Positions 49,971-61,204 are shown, counted from the stretch's first letter. The stretch: DNA of 64,000 nucleotides from Mactra quadrangularis (GCA_025267735.1 CM046301.1:63817872-63881871); one strand, 5' to 3'. Notes: a model not told the origin generated them from the sequence alone. Numbers and translations: made by a program.

Positions 49971-51673
49971 AAGCTTTTTTCACTAATCATAAAATTAGTG
50001 GGAAATATATTTATTCAAAAAATCTCATTTGTTAAGTCTTATATCAAAATATCCCGATAAATATCTAATCGTCTTTTAAGAGTGTATTGTAAGCACAGTT
50101 CAAACAAAACACTTGTATAATCATTGCGACAATGCTACCACGAGCGCGCATATTTACCAATAAATGATTAACATGTAAAATTAACAATGTGACTTTATTG
50201 GAACTTAACTTTAAAGCTGCTTGATCATTGATTTCAACTTAAATTCTAAAGATAAAATAACTATCAAAATTGTAAAGCGACATTTGGGAAACAGTAAAGC
50301 CATGATTTTATAATAAGTTAAAAAACTTTAACCTCCAAACCAACGCTACTGCCAACGCCGACGCATTAGCTCTTTTTTCTCGAAAAGTCGAGCTAAAAAG
50401 CATTATTATTATATATATTGTTATTGCATTCAATAATGGCCAAAAAAATCCAGAATTTATTTAGTCAATGTGAATGCAAATTTTGCAAATTATTTATACA
50501 CATGTTTTTTTTTCTGCAAGAATTAACAACAACGTTGAATTCAATTGAAACTTACTTAATAAGACCGTTTACCTTTATGTATTAAGGCATTTCATTGCTG
50601 ATGTAACGGGTAAAACCTCTCACAGTGGTCTCACTTTTAAGTTCTCGAGTATCTTAGAATCGACAGAAACTATCTAAAATTGAGACTGATATCAGGCAAC
50701 CTTTCAGTCAGTTCATTTTATCGTGAAAACAAATGTCAAATTTGTTCATTTAAGGAACCTTTTTACCATTATAGCTAATAAAATAGTGATATGCCGATTA
50801 TGTTATATTTCACGTATTCTAACATAATATATGAATTATACTTTTTCTAATCTGACCATTTATGCCATAAAATTTTTGGAACGATGTTTAAACATCGTTC
50901 CAAAAATACAATAACAGACACTTACGGGTTATTCTACTGGATTGAAATTGACAACATATCTGAGCAAGTGGCTTTAAAGTTAAATCGATCAACTTCAATG
51001 CATAATAGTATATGTCTCTTTGATTTAGTCACTTTAAATATACAGAAGTTAAATTAGCACATATAGGCATTGCAGACTGAAAATATCGTTTGTAAACTTA
51101 CGGATTAATCGACTAAGCGCGTGCTAATCAATATTTTTCTCCCAATGAAATTGACACCTTACTATATCATAGCAACAGTCAGTTGTGACGTCATTGAACA
51201 TTGACAGTTGACATGTCACTCGATTTATATCCAATTAAAGAACAATTATCGACAATGAACAATTCTAGGCTCCAATTATAAGCATACTAGGACGATTATT
51301 TCTTATTTATTTGACATTAAAAAAAATACAGATTGAAAGACAATAATAAGAATAAACGAGGTATTTATTTTTAACTATCAGGAATTCACAGTGAATTGTT
51401 TTGGACGACTGTTTCACAGAAACCAATCTTGTCATATGTCATAATGTCATTTATATATCTTATTGTCTTCAATTGTCTCAGTCGGTACTTATTCTAACTC
51501 TTTATGTTATGTTATTATAAACGTGCGCTCTTATGTTATAAAAAACAAGAAGTATTTTAGTTCCAATATACGATGGTTTAAGTTGTAAGCTAATGGAAAT
51601 AATTCAATAAGGGTTTTGTATAAAGTGACATCTGTTATTTAAAGCACCGCAAAAATACAACAAACACCAATAT
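49971..51673. other. Intronic stretch with one palindrome
   Basis: 50224-50310 has weak similarity to MITE family M7 (25071). A perfect palindrome lies at 50872-50907. Nothing else is recognised. Confidence 0.4.
50872..50907. repeat. Perfect 36-bp palindrome
   Basis: ATTTTTGGAACGATGTTT is followed at once by its exact reverse complement, with no loop. Confidence 0.9.
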
Positions 51674-51951
51674 CAGGGGCAGATCCAGGATTTTTTCTAG
51701 GGGGGGGGGGAGAACTGTTTCTAGGGGGAGGGGGGTCCAAACTTTCGAACCACAACCACATTATAGACATTTTGCAGAATAATGCCACATATTAATAATA
51801 CAAACTACATAACCATTAAAGATATGTTAAAAACCGAAAAAAATGCTTCATACTACTTAAACTACTTACAGTCAAGAAATACACTAATGGACAGGTCCAT
51901 TTATAAAAAATCCAGGTCTAGACCCCCCGACCCCCGCTGGATCCGCCTATG
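51674..51951 (+). mobile_element. hAT-like MITE family M8, copy 2
   Basis: CAGGGGCAGATCCAGG with a G run at the left, CCCCGCTGGATCCGCC at the right, and the shared interior (TTTCGAACCAC, CTTACAGTCAAGAAATACAC). Confidence 0.82.
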
Positions 51952-52121
51952 AAGATCACTGATTCTTGGTATTCATTAGTATTTATTCTATAATTTCTAA
52001 ATTAAAAAAAACATCTCTTAACCATTTTTATCATTTATTCATGAATTGTGCGCATACACGTAATAGTTAAGCTCTTTTGAACATTTATTCAGTAGGCAAA
52101 GGGCGCTATGCAACTATGGTA

Positions 52122-52416
52122 CAGGTCGTATTCTAGGTCATGCGTGTTTATTTACTTTAAACAATGGACTTGTCCACTAAATAGGTGAATAAGCTTATGC
52201 GTGAACAGCATTTTACTGATTTAAACAAGCCATTTTTATGTGTAACATTTATTTTAAATAGTGTGTATGCACAATGTACATTTTATATATTGAAATGTTT
52301 ATACAATAAGTGTAAACTAATTAGACTATAAAATTATAAAAATAATTCACCCCTAAATATTGATGTGTAATGAAACTGGCTGTGTTTATATACGCAATGT
52401 TTACGCAGACGACCTG
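52122..52416 (+). mobile_element. MITE family M9 (CAGGTCG ends), copy 2
   Basis: CAGGTCGTATTCTAGGTCAT at the left and GCAGACGACCTG at the right, flanked by TA. Similar to 31105-31396 throughout. It abuts the next MITE. Confidence 0.82.
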
Positions 52417-52418
52417 TA

Positions 52419-52730
52419 TAGTTCGAACAAAAAACCAACAAAATACTGTTTATAATAACAATACAGTAAACTAACCCACGACGAGGGATGCCCAGGATGA
52501 CTTTAAAATAAACAATTGTGATATGTTTTACTTGTGTCTTAGTTTTTGGTGTGATGGAAAGCGTTCTACCATAACAAGCATGATTTACCAAGTGGTGGTG
52601 GTTTATCAACCATGCTTGTTTCGTTAAAATGAATTACACAAAATTTATTTTCAATACTGCCTACCCCTGAAATGAATTGTCTCATTTTTATGTTTACCAA
52701 AACACGTTTTGTTTTTTTGTACGCACTATA
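52419..52730 (+). mobile_element. MITE family M10, copy 1, next to eag exon 2
   Basis: The left end TATAGTTCGAACAAAA is degraded; the right end GTTTTTTTGTACGCACTATA is intact. It aligns along its length with 61205-61512 (shared GGGATGCCCAGGATGACTTT and AAGTGGTGGTGGTTTATCAA). It ends 24 nt before the exon 2 acceptor, so its T-rich right end occupies the usual polypyrimidine-tract position. Confidence 0.85.
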
Positions 52731-52754
52731 ATTGTATTATGATATTCATTTCAG

Positions 52755-52985
52755 ATTCCAGTTTTCTGTTGGCCAATGCTCGTATAGTTGACTATCCTAC
52801 AGTTTACTGCAATGATGGTTTCTGTAAGTTGTCAGGTTATAACAGAGCCGAAGTTATGCAGAAATCCAGTACATGTAGCTTCATGTACGGTGATCTTACT
52901 GATAAAACAACCATTAAGAAATTGGAAGAAGCGTTTGAAAACTTAAAACAAGAACAAGTGGAAATATTACTCTACAAGAAAAACC
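52755..52985 (+). CDS. eag: EAG potassium channel, coding exon 2 (PAS domain)
   Basis: The exon is 231 bp, phase 1 at both ends, with acceptor TTTCAG before 52755 and donor GTAAGT after 52985. It encodes [48 protein letters not shown] and VEILLYKKN, the first two-thirds of the eag-type PAS domain, a cytoplasmic fold that regulates channel deactivation and assembly. The SSFLLANA start matches fly Eag, while SSTCSFMYG matches vertebrate KCNH1/KCNH5, so the protein is a bilaterian EAG and not ERG or ELK. The phase and boundary after YKKN agree with the vertebrate KCNH1 exon structure as I remember it. The longer ORF starting at 52709 includes intron and MITE sequence. No frameshift or stop is present. 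Confidence 0.96.
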
Positions 52986-53419
52986 GTAAGTAGAAATTAA
53001 TGTCATCTATTTTAGTCTTTACGACCACCTTTCATCAGCACAAGGCATTCAGTCCAGCAAAAAAAAAATACTGGGCCGAATGAAAGTTTACTGGATAAAA
53101 CCATTTCTTATTCTTAAAATATCCATTTGAATGATTAGCATAATATGTCCTAAAATTGAATGAACAATGGAAGAACAATTACTGATTTTTTATAAAAATT
53201 GATAACAAGAAGCTGTAAAAAATAGGTGGATCGTCAAACCTTTCACATTCTAAAAGTCACTGTACCAACGGCGATTTCAGCGGAATCGGTCCACAGCCAC
53301 TGGCTAAATTCAAAGACTGCTATTTCTTAGTGTGTTTTGCCTAATGACACATCAGTATATAAATGCAATAACGTACCGAAAGAATAGAAATAGGCTTATA
53401 TGAATATGCTAATATAAAT

Positions 53420-53690
53420 GCAAATTAGGTGCTAAGTAACTTGGATAAAATGTGACCTCTACAGTCTTAACAAGGTGCCCTTTGATTTGACATCGATCGG
53501 ATGACATAGATTTTGACCCCACCCTTATGTAAGTTATGCTATGAAATGTGTTTGACCTGGTTGGATGAAATTCAGAGCATAAATGTGACCAGTACAGTTT
53601 TACAATGTAAAGTTGGCGACGCATGACACACACAAAACGACAACAAGCGGCCGAAACTCACCCAGCAACAATAACTTCGTGCTCAGGTGA
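53420..53690. repeat. Probable dispersed bivalve repeat fragment
   Basis: The words AAAATGTGACCTCTACAGTC, TTAACAAGGTG, ATAGATTTTGACCCCACCC, and the end GTGCTCAGGTGAGCTAA are typical of a repeat that I remember as widespread in bivalve genomes. No second copy is in this window, so this rests on recall. Confidence 0.4.
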
Positions 53691-54773
53691 GCTAATAATT
53701 TCGACAATTAAAACATTGGAAATAAATATCTAATTTATTGTATCTGAGGAAAACGTTGAAAAAAGTTTATCCAGCAGGGCTGTGAAATTACAAGTTTTTT
53801 CTGCTTGTCAACTGACAAATGCCATTATGGAATCTAAAATCAAATTGTCCCGGACCGAAATACTCTTGTCAAGAAGTGCAATACTGTATGGTTACAGCTA
53901 AAAATATTACAAGTCCATGAACAAGTTGGTCGGTAATATTTACTTGTCCGTGGACATAAATGCACCAGGTCAAGTCGGGCATTCCAGTGAAATAACTCTA
54001 AAATATTCGTCATATAGTTTGTACCTTTGATTGCTAAGAAGTATGCCGTTCATTACTTCCAAGAACTTCATGCAATAAATAAAACGTCAATGACAAAATT
54101 ATGGTTATTTACACAACAATCAATTTACTGCTGATCTAGCCCCTTTGATGTTTAATAAAAATAAATGTAAGTAAATGAAAAACACCATGAGTAAACAAAA
54201 CACGTTCGGCTGAAACAGATTAAAATTTAATGCATAAAACGGCCTTATGTTGCCAGTGATTTTATCTACACCTACAAACACAAAAGAAAGTAGTCCCAAG
54301 AATACTGTACAGGAGAGAAGATACAAAATATCAAACAGTAGCAATCAATGATAAAGAAAGTTGAAATTGATTTAGAGAAAGAAACGAAATTTTCCATGAA
54401 CTTAGGTTTAAAATGAGAACAATATAAATGGAATTGCTTTTGTAATTATTTTCAATTATTGTTTATAGTACGACCCTTTATTAAAATAATGCCTATTACA
54501 TTACAGCTTCTTGTTCATCGATTTTAATTTAAATACTAACTCTATTGAAACACTTCAAATTGTATAGAAACATTTTGGTAGCAGTAAAGCACTGCTCCGA
54601 TAATGATATTTTTTTTGCAAACGAAACACGGAATTGACGAATTTAGTGTGTTTTTGTAACTTGATGCTAATGCAACGGCCTTTTGTTGACAGTGATTTTA
54701 TCTACACCCAAAAACACCAAAGATGATAGCATCAAAAGAAGATTTATAGCATTCTTTGTAACTTTTATTACAT
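53691..54773. other. Intronic stretch, little recognised
   Basis: 54506-54665 shows weak similarity to MITE family M7. Nothing else is seen. Confidence 0.35.
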
Positions 54774-55170
54774 CAATCTCCGTAAACAGATATCCTGTAG
54801 AGAATTGTCGTACAGGATCTCTACTATCTCAATGGATGGTCACGTCGAGATGACCTTTATGTCGACTAATCAATGCGTAGCTTTCATCTAGACGAAACAC
54901 TATTAATAACATTTTGATTTTGTAATTTCTATTTTTAGACCAAGGTTCGCAAGCTAATTTAACAGCGGTATTATTCACAGTCTGCGATTGGTTGGCACAT
55001 TTTAAATTGCGTGACGTAGACGATGTAAACAAGTTACGTATCATAACAATTTCGTCATTAATATTATAAGGAGAAAAGGTCACCCGAACGTGACCCTTGT
55101 TTGAACAAGGCCAGATATAAATAAGCGAGAAGGCGAGCGGAAAATTTTAGATCGGGTTTTAATCAGATTG
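54774..55170 (-). mobile_element. Mutator-like MITE family M2, full copy
   Basis: CAATCTCCGTAAACAGATAT at the left and GGGTTTTAATCAGATTG at the right bound 397 bp; flanks TTATTACAT and TTATATAAT are a degraded 9-bp duplication. Reverse orientation of 27517-27914. Confidence 0.85.
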
Positions 55171-55475
55171 TTATATAATATACGTATACGTCAATGTGTC
55201 TTAAAATTTTAAAGAATTATTTTCTTCACACAATTGAAAACCCTGATAGAAGTGATATAATATCAAAAAGAATCAAGTCTGTAAACGAGTAGCTTTACAT
55301 AAAACAAATATACCTTTATGTGATTCTGCAATTATTAGTTTTAAATGTGTATTATCGAATTTCTCGAAACAATATCTTGAGAGTACTAATTCAATATTAG
55401 ACTATAATAACTGTTTATGTTGTTTAGTAAAAGACGTTTTTTACTCACCGTAAGTTCAGTGTATCATAATTGAAA

Positions 55476-55710
55476 ATGAAGCCGCGGCCGTGACGTAGTG
55501 GTTAGCATGTCTGACTTTGAATCCGGAGATAGCGGGTTCGAGCCCGGTCGCGGTATGTCATACCCTATACATGAGTTGTCGGCCTCGTGGTAGGGTAAGT
55601 TAGTACTGGTAATAGAAAAGTGTCCAGGAAACCTAAAGTAGAAAGAGCTGGTCGTCGTATAATGACCTAAATATGCATTGAATACGACGTTAAAAAAATC
55701 TTATCTAGTC
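55476..55710 (+). mobile_element. tRNA-derived SINE, family A, full length
   Basis: A box TGACGTAGTGG, B box GGTTCGAGCCC, body GTTAGTACTGGTAATAGAAA and GTGTCCAGGAAACCTAAAG, 3' end GAATACGACGTT plus A-rich tail. A perfect 12-bp target duplication, TCATAATTGAAA, flanks it at 55464-55475 and 55711-55722. Confidence 0.92.
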
Positions 55711-55722
55711 TCATAATTGAAA

Positions 55723-56491
55723 TACTTTAAACCAAAATACACTTCTCTCTAGGCTACGTTACATGTTATTATAATGAAATTATGTATCTGTCTGTACTAT
55801 TTCTTGTCGTAAAGTATTCTGTGTTTGGGTTCAATAAACAATTAAAAAGTTAATTACTATTTTATATACTAGTATCACGAATTTAACATTCTCCTCAGAC
55901 TACAGTCGACCTTGGAAAAATCTATACCATTATATTTAATGTGCCAAATTTGGTGAAAATAAGCCGAAATATATTTACTACAAATTTACTCCTGTTTGTC
56001 GAATTTCGCGCAAAACTAATTTTTGTATTTTATTAATTAAAATAAGAATCATATTAAGACTTTGTATTTCTAAAGATTTCTTAAGTCTTGTTTACATTGG
56101 AATAATAATTAAGATGGAGAGGCTTTTGCCAAGCCCAAATCTTCGGAAGATGAAACGCTTTGAATATATTTATAATGCTAGTAGCGTCCAATCCCTAATA
56201 AGCCTATTTTACATAAATAATGTTTTATCCACGACCATAACATTGCTTGATTGAAATCAATTATATATTGTAAGGTATATACACCTTTAAGTTATCTTAA
56301 TATGATTATTAGATTAGATGAATCTTGTTTTTTAGATAGCAAAGGAAAAATACCAGTGTGTTCCAAATGTAAGACAGATTTTACATGGCATTTCCCTATG
56401 TTTAGTGGCGGACTGTAGCAAATCCTTATCAAAATTTGTCGCGGACGATTACGTTAGGCTGGCGTGCGCAATTAAAGGAATACTTACTACT
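55723..56491. other. Intronic stretch, nothing recognised
   Basis: No identified element. Confidence 0.4.
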
Positions 56492-56790
56492 CAGGGGCGG
56501 ATCCAGGAATTTTTTTTCTAGGGGGGGGGGGGAGATCCGAACCTTGATAGGGGGGGTGTCCGAACTTACGAACCACAATTACATTATACACATTTTGCAG
56601 AAAAAATGCAACATATTAATAATATTAATAATAAAAACTACATAACCATTAAATCTATGTTAAGCACTGAGAAAAATTGCTTCATGCTACTTAAAAATGA
56701 CTTACAGTCAAGAAATACACTAATAGACAGGTACTTTTTCCTAATTCTAGGGGGTTCCGGACCCCCTGACCCCCGCTGGATCCGCCTATG
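56492..56790 (+). mobile_element. hAT-like MITE family M8, copy 3
   Basis: CAGGGGCGGATCCAGG at the left, CCCCCGCTGGATCCGCC at the right; the G-rich left arm (GGGGGGGGGGGG and GGGGGGG) is expanded relative to other copies. The 8-bp flanks do not match. Confidence 0.82.
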
Positions 56791-56877
56791 CTTCTTCAAT
56801 TAACTTAATCCGTATTACGCGTAAACAAGCAGACGATATGTTGATTGTGCAATGAAATACGAGTATAACTTATGCCT

Positions 56878-57217
56878 CAGTCCCATAAATTCGTGGCTTG
56901 TTGCGGACCCGTACGTGCAGACAGCCGTAGGCCGTGGGAAGCCTTGCGTATTAAGGTGACGGTACGCACATGGCACAGAACAACACACCCGTGCCTAGCT
57001 GTAGCTGGAAGATAAGCAAGTTTAATCCATACTCGGCCACGATTGGGTTCACGGTTTGACTTTGAAACTGATACGTGTATCCATGGTTCAACTCATGGAC
57101 CCTGGTAAAAACGTAACAGTCAGTACGGGTACGCAAGAGTTCGTACGAGACCTTGCGGAGCTTGATCGCACGGCGCCCGTACGGTGCCCTCACGGCTATT
57201 TTATGCTTATGGGACTG
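56878..57217 (+). mobile_element. MITE family M1, full copy
   Basis: CAGTCCCATAA at the left and TTATGGGACTG at the right are perfect 11-bp inverted ends around 340 bp. Interior rich in CCGTACG; matches 13518-13795 in reverse. The 116-codon minus-strand ORF (56951-57301) and 57153-57359 are incidental. Confidence 0.8.
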
Positions 57218-57376
57218 TAGCATTATATGGCTTATGTCAGGGAAAGTTCTGTTGTATCGCGTCCGTTTGTTGTATAATCCTGTGTTTATATACTTCAACA
57301 AAACCCTCTGTCTGACAGCGCTATTAACATCAAAACCTAATGTTCGACAGCGCTATTAACGCTTTGATTATGTATT

Positions 57377-57672
57377 TATTTATTTTATTTATTTATTGGA
57401 ATTAAAGCCGTGTCAACACAATTTAGGTCATTTTACGGCGTCCAGCGCACATAACCTAGCTTTCCTGGACTTTTGTCTATAACCAGTACTCACCTACCCT
57501 TCCACAAGGCCGGAAACTTCTCCATATTATCTAATCAATGGAGGAAAATCGACACTATTGTCAAATTTTCATGGAAGGGTATAACCTTCCCGGGTGGGAT
57601 TCAAACCCGCACCCCCTCGGGCACGAGACTCCAAATCCCGGCGCGCTACCAACTGCACTATCGACCCGGATT
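57377..57672 (-). mobile_element. SINE family B, full length
   Basis: Reverse orientation, (AAAT)n tail first, then GGAATTAAAGCCGTGTCAAC, and the head ending CTGCACTATCGACCCGG. The 16-bp target duplication GCTTTGATTATGTATT is perfect (57361-57376 and 57673-57688), so this is a fairly young insertion. Confidence 0.94.
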
Positions 57673-57688
57673 GCTTTGATTATGTATT

Positions 57689-60350
57689 GTTAAGTAGACA
57701 CATATAAGTGATGATTCCAATACACTAGTTATTTCTTTCATATATTCATCTTGGTTTACTTCGAACTGTGTTTTGCAACAGCTTCCTCCATTCCCTCGGG
57801 TATGTAAATGCTTTTAGATATCAGATTGGTAACAAACTTTTCGATGCTCTAGAATATATCATGCGTTTTAGTCAAATCAAGCGAAAACTCTTCTGTTTTA
57901 TTCAATTACCAAAAAAACCTCAATCGTCGACGCAGTTCTCCAATGTAATGCATGTTAATAGAACAATTCCACTTAGTGTTGAAAAAGGTTTTAGCACATT
58001 TGTAACAGACGATATACGTTGACATTATGTAAGTGAAATCAATAGTGACATTTAAATGAAATAAACTATTTTACAATGATCATCCATGGTCATTATTATC
58101 TCCGAAGTGCATTAAAGTAACAACATATAGTAACACATCACACATTCACTTGGTTCCTATCGTTTTATTGTCTTTTTAGAAACAGCCTTATAGTGCATTG
58201 TAAATGACGACTAAATAATTGACACAGCAACTGTACTCCTAGTACTATCACTTAAGCGAGACCATTTTCTTGACAATTGTTGATGCTCATAATGCACGCA
58301 AGTTTTATTAATTTGAGCCCGCTTTTAATTTTATACACATGTCAGATTCAAATTATGTGAACACATGTGGCTGTCGCCTGATGGGGTGCCAGTCGTGTTC
58401 TAATCATGGGAACACGTATCGCGGGTTTAGCGGTCGTACCTCACACTTTTTTTATATTGAGTTACGATCGTTTTCCTCTAAACCCGCGATATGGCAGTCG
58501 GCTGACTGGACGCCGGTCGGGTTCCTATCATGTTAACACACATGGCGGATGCCATTTTGGGCTTTTCTGTGCCTGAAATATCCATCGTTTTAGTTTTGAA
58601 GCTTTTGTCCGATTTCCAAATCAAAGTATTTTAAGTGTGCTGCTACATGTATATAAGCTGGGACGAATAGACGAATTTGACCAGAGACGCTGACGGAGCT
58701 TTATATTGATACTAGCATATTGTACAGCATTTAACTCTTTTGATCATGAATTAGGTCAATCCAACAAAACGGTATCGTCACACTTTGTTAAAAATGTCTT
58801 ATTTGGTGTCAAAAAGTCACATGGAAACTATTGTCGTAATTTTAATGAACATCAATGACATATTGGTTATCAATGTTAGATTAATCAATTATAGTATGTG
58901 CTATGTAAACATATTATAATCTAAAACCGATTTTATCCTAATGAATTGTTTGATGAACGACCACAGTAAACACTAGAGTTTGAGATATTGATTTCTATGG
59001 GAAACAGAGAAACATTGAGGATTGCCAGGAGACCTTTGATTTTTGAAATTAAAATCTAGACCAAAGACATTGGAAACGTATAAATCTTCGATTTATCCAT
59101 TAGTTTTGTTTTCATTGTCATCGATTTCAAGTATAACGCACACTTTAATCAGCCTCCGAACACTTTGCACATATGTCTTTTTTTACCGTGGAAAGGCTGG
59201 AAAAGTTTATAACAGGTCGTAGACATTACTTAGGAAACTAAAAAACTGACTAACTAGTTTAGTTTATACATTTTACTGTTAGACGGTGCGACATACGGTG
59301 CACACAAAAGTTTGGGGAAAAATACTACAATTCTCGAATTTGGATGATTTTTTTTGTTGAATCATTATTTTTTAATATACAATGTACAATGTATTAAGAA
59401 TAGTCCGACAAAATTAACATGAGCTTGACCTTTATGCAAGAATACATTAAACTCTGTATTTATTTTCTATTTTTTGTCTTCGGCTGTTAATGGTGTTTTA
59501 TCGGAAGCTTTCGGCAAAATACACGTGTTGAACAATATCTTGTAACACCGAAATTAACAAATATCCTCTATTTATTACACAATTGTTTTAAAGTCTCGTA
59601 GAATTTTATTGATATCCCTTTTTTCATCGTTAAAGTAAAGACAGATACTTAGCCACCTTGTTGACGTAAACAAAAGTAAATTTTGCTAGGTATCTTAAGG
59701 AACATTCTAAATAAAAAGGGGTAACACGGCCTCGTGGACCGAAATATTGAAGATGCTATACGAATGCTTAGTGTCATTTGGTTCTGGACTGAGCCGGCCT
59801 CTTTTGATTAATATAATACCGTAACAAAGTTCTTTCACCAAATTAATGTCTAACACGATTCATGTTAATTCTCATAGAGCACAAAGCCAAATCAATCTTT
59901 TAGTCAAATAGTAACACCAGACCTTTCTAAAGTGAAATAATTCGCGACCTGCATATAAAAAGTCCACACGTTTGTTAAATAAACAAACAAAGAGGGAAAA
60001 CTCAAATGACCGACCTTCTGAATTGTTTAGTGTTTTGTTGTTGACGATCGACTGGTACTCAATAACGTATAGTAATTAGTCGAAGGGTTCTCGAGTAGTG
60101 AACGATACCAGTCACCTTAAAGGTGTAACCCTGTCGCCAATGATCTCTGATAATTTGTATTAACTTCAGGTGATTATTCAATTAGAACTAAATTTGGTCA
60201 TGACGTAGTTAACACAGATAAAGTTAGTCACAAGATAATTTAGTTAACATAGTTAATTCAGACATGTGGGTTTGGTGATACAACAACATCGTCCTTCAAT
60301 CTCTGATCAAGCTGATATTTCAGGAACACGTTTCCGTTATGTTGGACATA
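57689..60350. other. Intronic stretch, little recognised
   Basis: Contains the small hairpin at 58416-58492. The ORF at 57768-58022 (84 codons) has no recognisable domain and is not called. Confidence 0.4.
58416..58492. repeat. Small hairpin element family M6, copy 2
   Basis: TATCGCGGGTTTAGCGGTCG pairs with CGATCGTTTTCCTCTAAACC and CGCGATAT. Same design as 22867-22956. Confidence 0.7.
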
Positions 60351-60485
60351 CAAGAGTTTCAAGAGTTTATTTTAATAAAAATAGATTACAATACAATAAT
60401 TATGTATCAGGTCAGATATGACCCATGAACATAGGGTTAATACAAAATAATAATAAAAATGAGTTCAATGGTAGAGTCATATATA
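60351..60485 (-). mobile_element. Possible LINE 3' tail fragment
   Basis: In reverse complement: AACCCTATGTTCATGGGTCA, then TATCTGACCTGATACATAA, ending AAAATAAACTCTTGAAACTC. This looks like a non-LTR retrotransposon 3' terminus, but no coding part is present and no second copy is in the window. Confidence 0.4.
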
Positions 60486-60867
60486 TAATTATAGTAGTAA
60501 GGTGTTAGCATGCATTAGAATTTATAGAATAGTAAAAGCAAAAGAGTTCAAAATATAGTATTCAATGGCTGATTTAATATCCAAAACATATAGATATATC
60601 GTATATACATGTATATATAAATATGTTATGGAGGTTTATAAATTATAGTGCATGAAATATTCATATCACTATATGCTTACATGTTCAGATAGTTAAGTAT
60701 ACCGTATGCTTACAAACATAACAACACATTTAATTTAATTATTTAAAAAAAAACTCTAGTGCAGACCGCTGTTCATACATCACAGATATTTGAGCGAAAA
60801 CAGCTCCGTTGTTAGATACATAAATCAATTTTAAGTAGAATTATTGTAATGTAATTTAAATCATTAC

Positions 60868-61102
60868 ATATATTTAGTAAAATACTCTTTATTAAAATTT
60901 TCGGCTTAAAAAAGCCTTCGTCAGCAATTTTGAAAATGAAAAACTTTTGACGTTCACATTATGAGCTGTTTTTTAAAATAATTTCTGGTTTTAAAAACAG
61001 CTCATAATGTGAACGTCAAAAGTTGTTCATTTTCAAAATTGCTGACGAAGGCTTTTTTAAGCGGAAAATTTCAATAAAGAGTATTTTTTTACTAAATATA
61101 TG
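60868..61102. repeat. 235-bp near-perfect hairpin
   Basis: The arms of about 110 bp (from CATATATTTAGTAAAATACT to TCACATTATGAGCTG, and back) are almost perfectly complementary around a loop of about 20 bp near 60985. The arms contain CTGACGAAGGCTTTTTTAAG then GCCGAAA, loosely like a hammerhead ribozyme core. Confidence 0.88.
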
Positions 61103-61204
61103 TATTTATCTTTCTTCCCTTCGGTAGAATATTACAAGGATAAATCGTTACATGTAATATATTTAGTAATTACACGCTGTAGTCCATAAAACTCGATATA
61201 TGTA

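Larger units (their letters stand above)
12255..52754 (+). other. eag: eag intron 1 (40,500 bp)
   Basis: The donor is GTACGT at 12255 and the acceptor is TTCATTTCAG ending at 52754. The intron is phase 1. It holds nearly all the mobile elements listed for this window and no other exon that I can recognise. Confidence 0.9.

Noticed and set aside
56951..57301. 116-codon minus-strand ORF
   Set aside because: It lies mostly inside MITE M1, has no known domain, and the related copy at 13518-13795 does not keep the frame to the same extent.
57768..58022. 84-codon ORF as a possible gene or exon
   Set aside because: No recognisable domain, no matching repeat, and no supporting splice context that I can judge; left unannotated.
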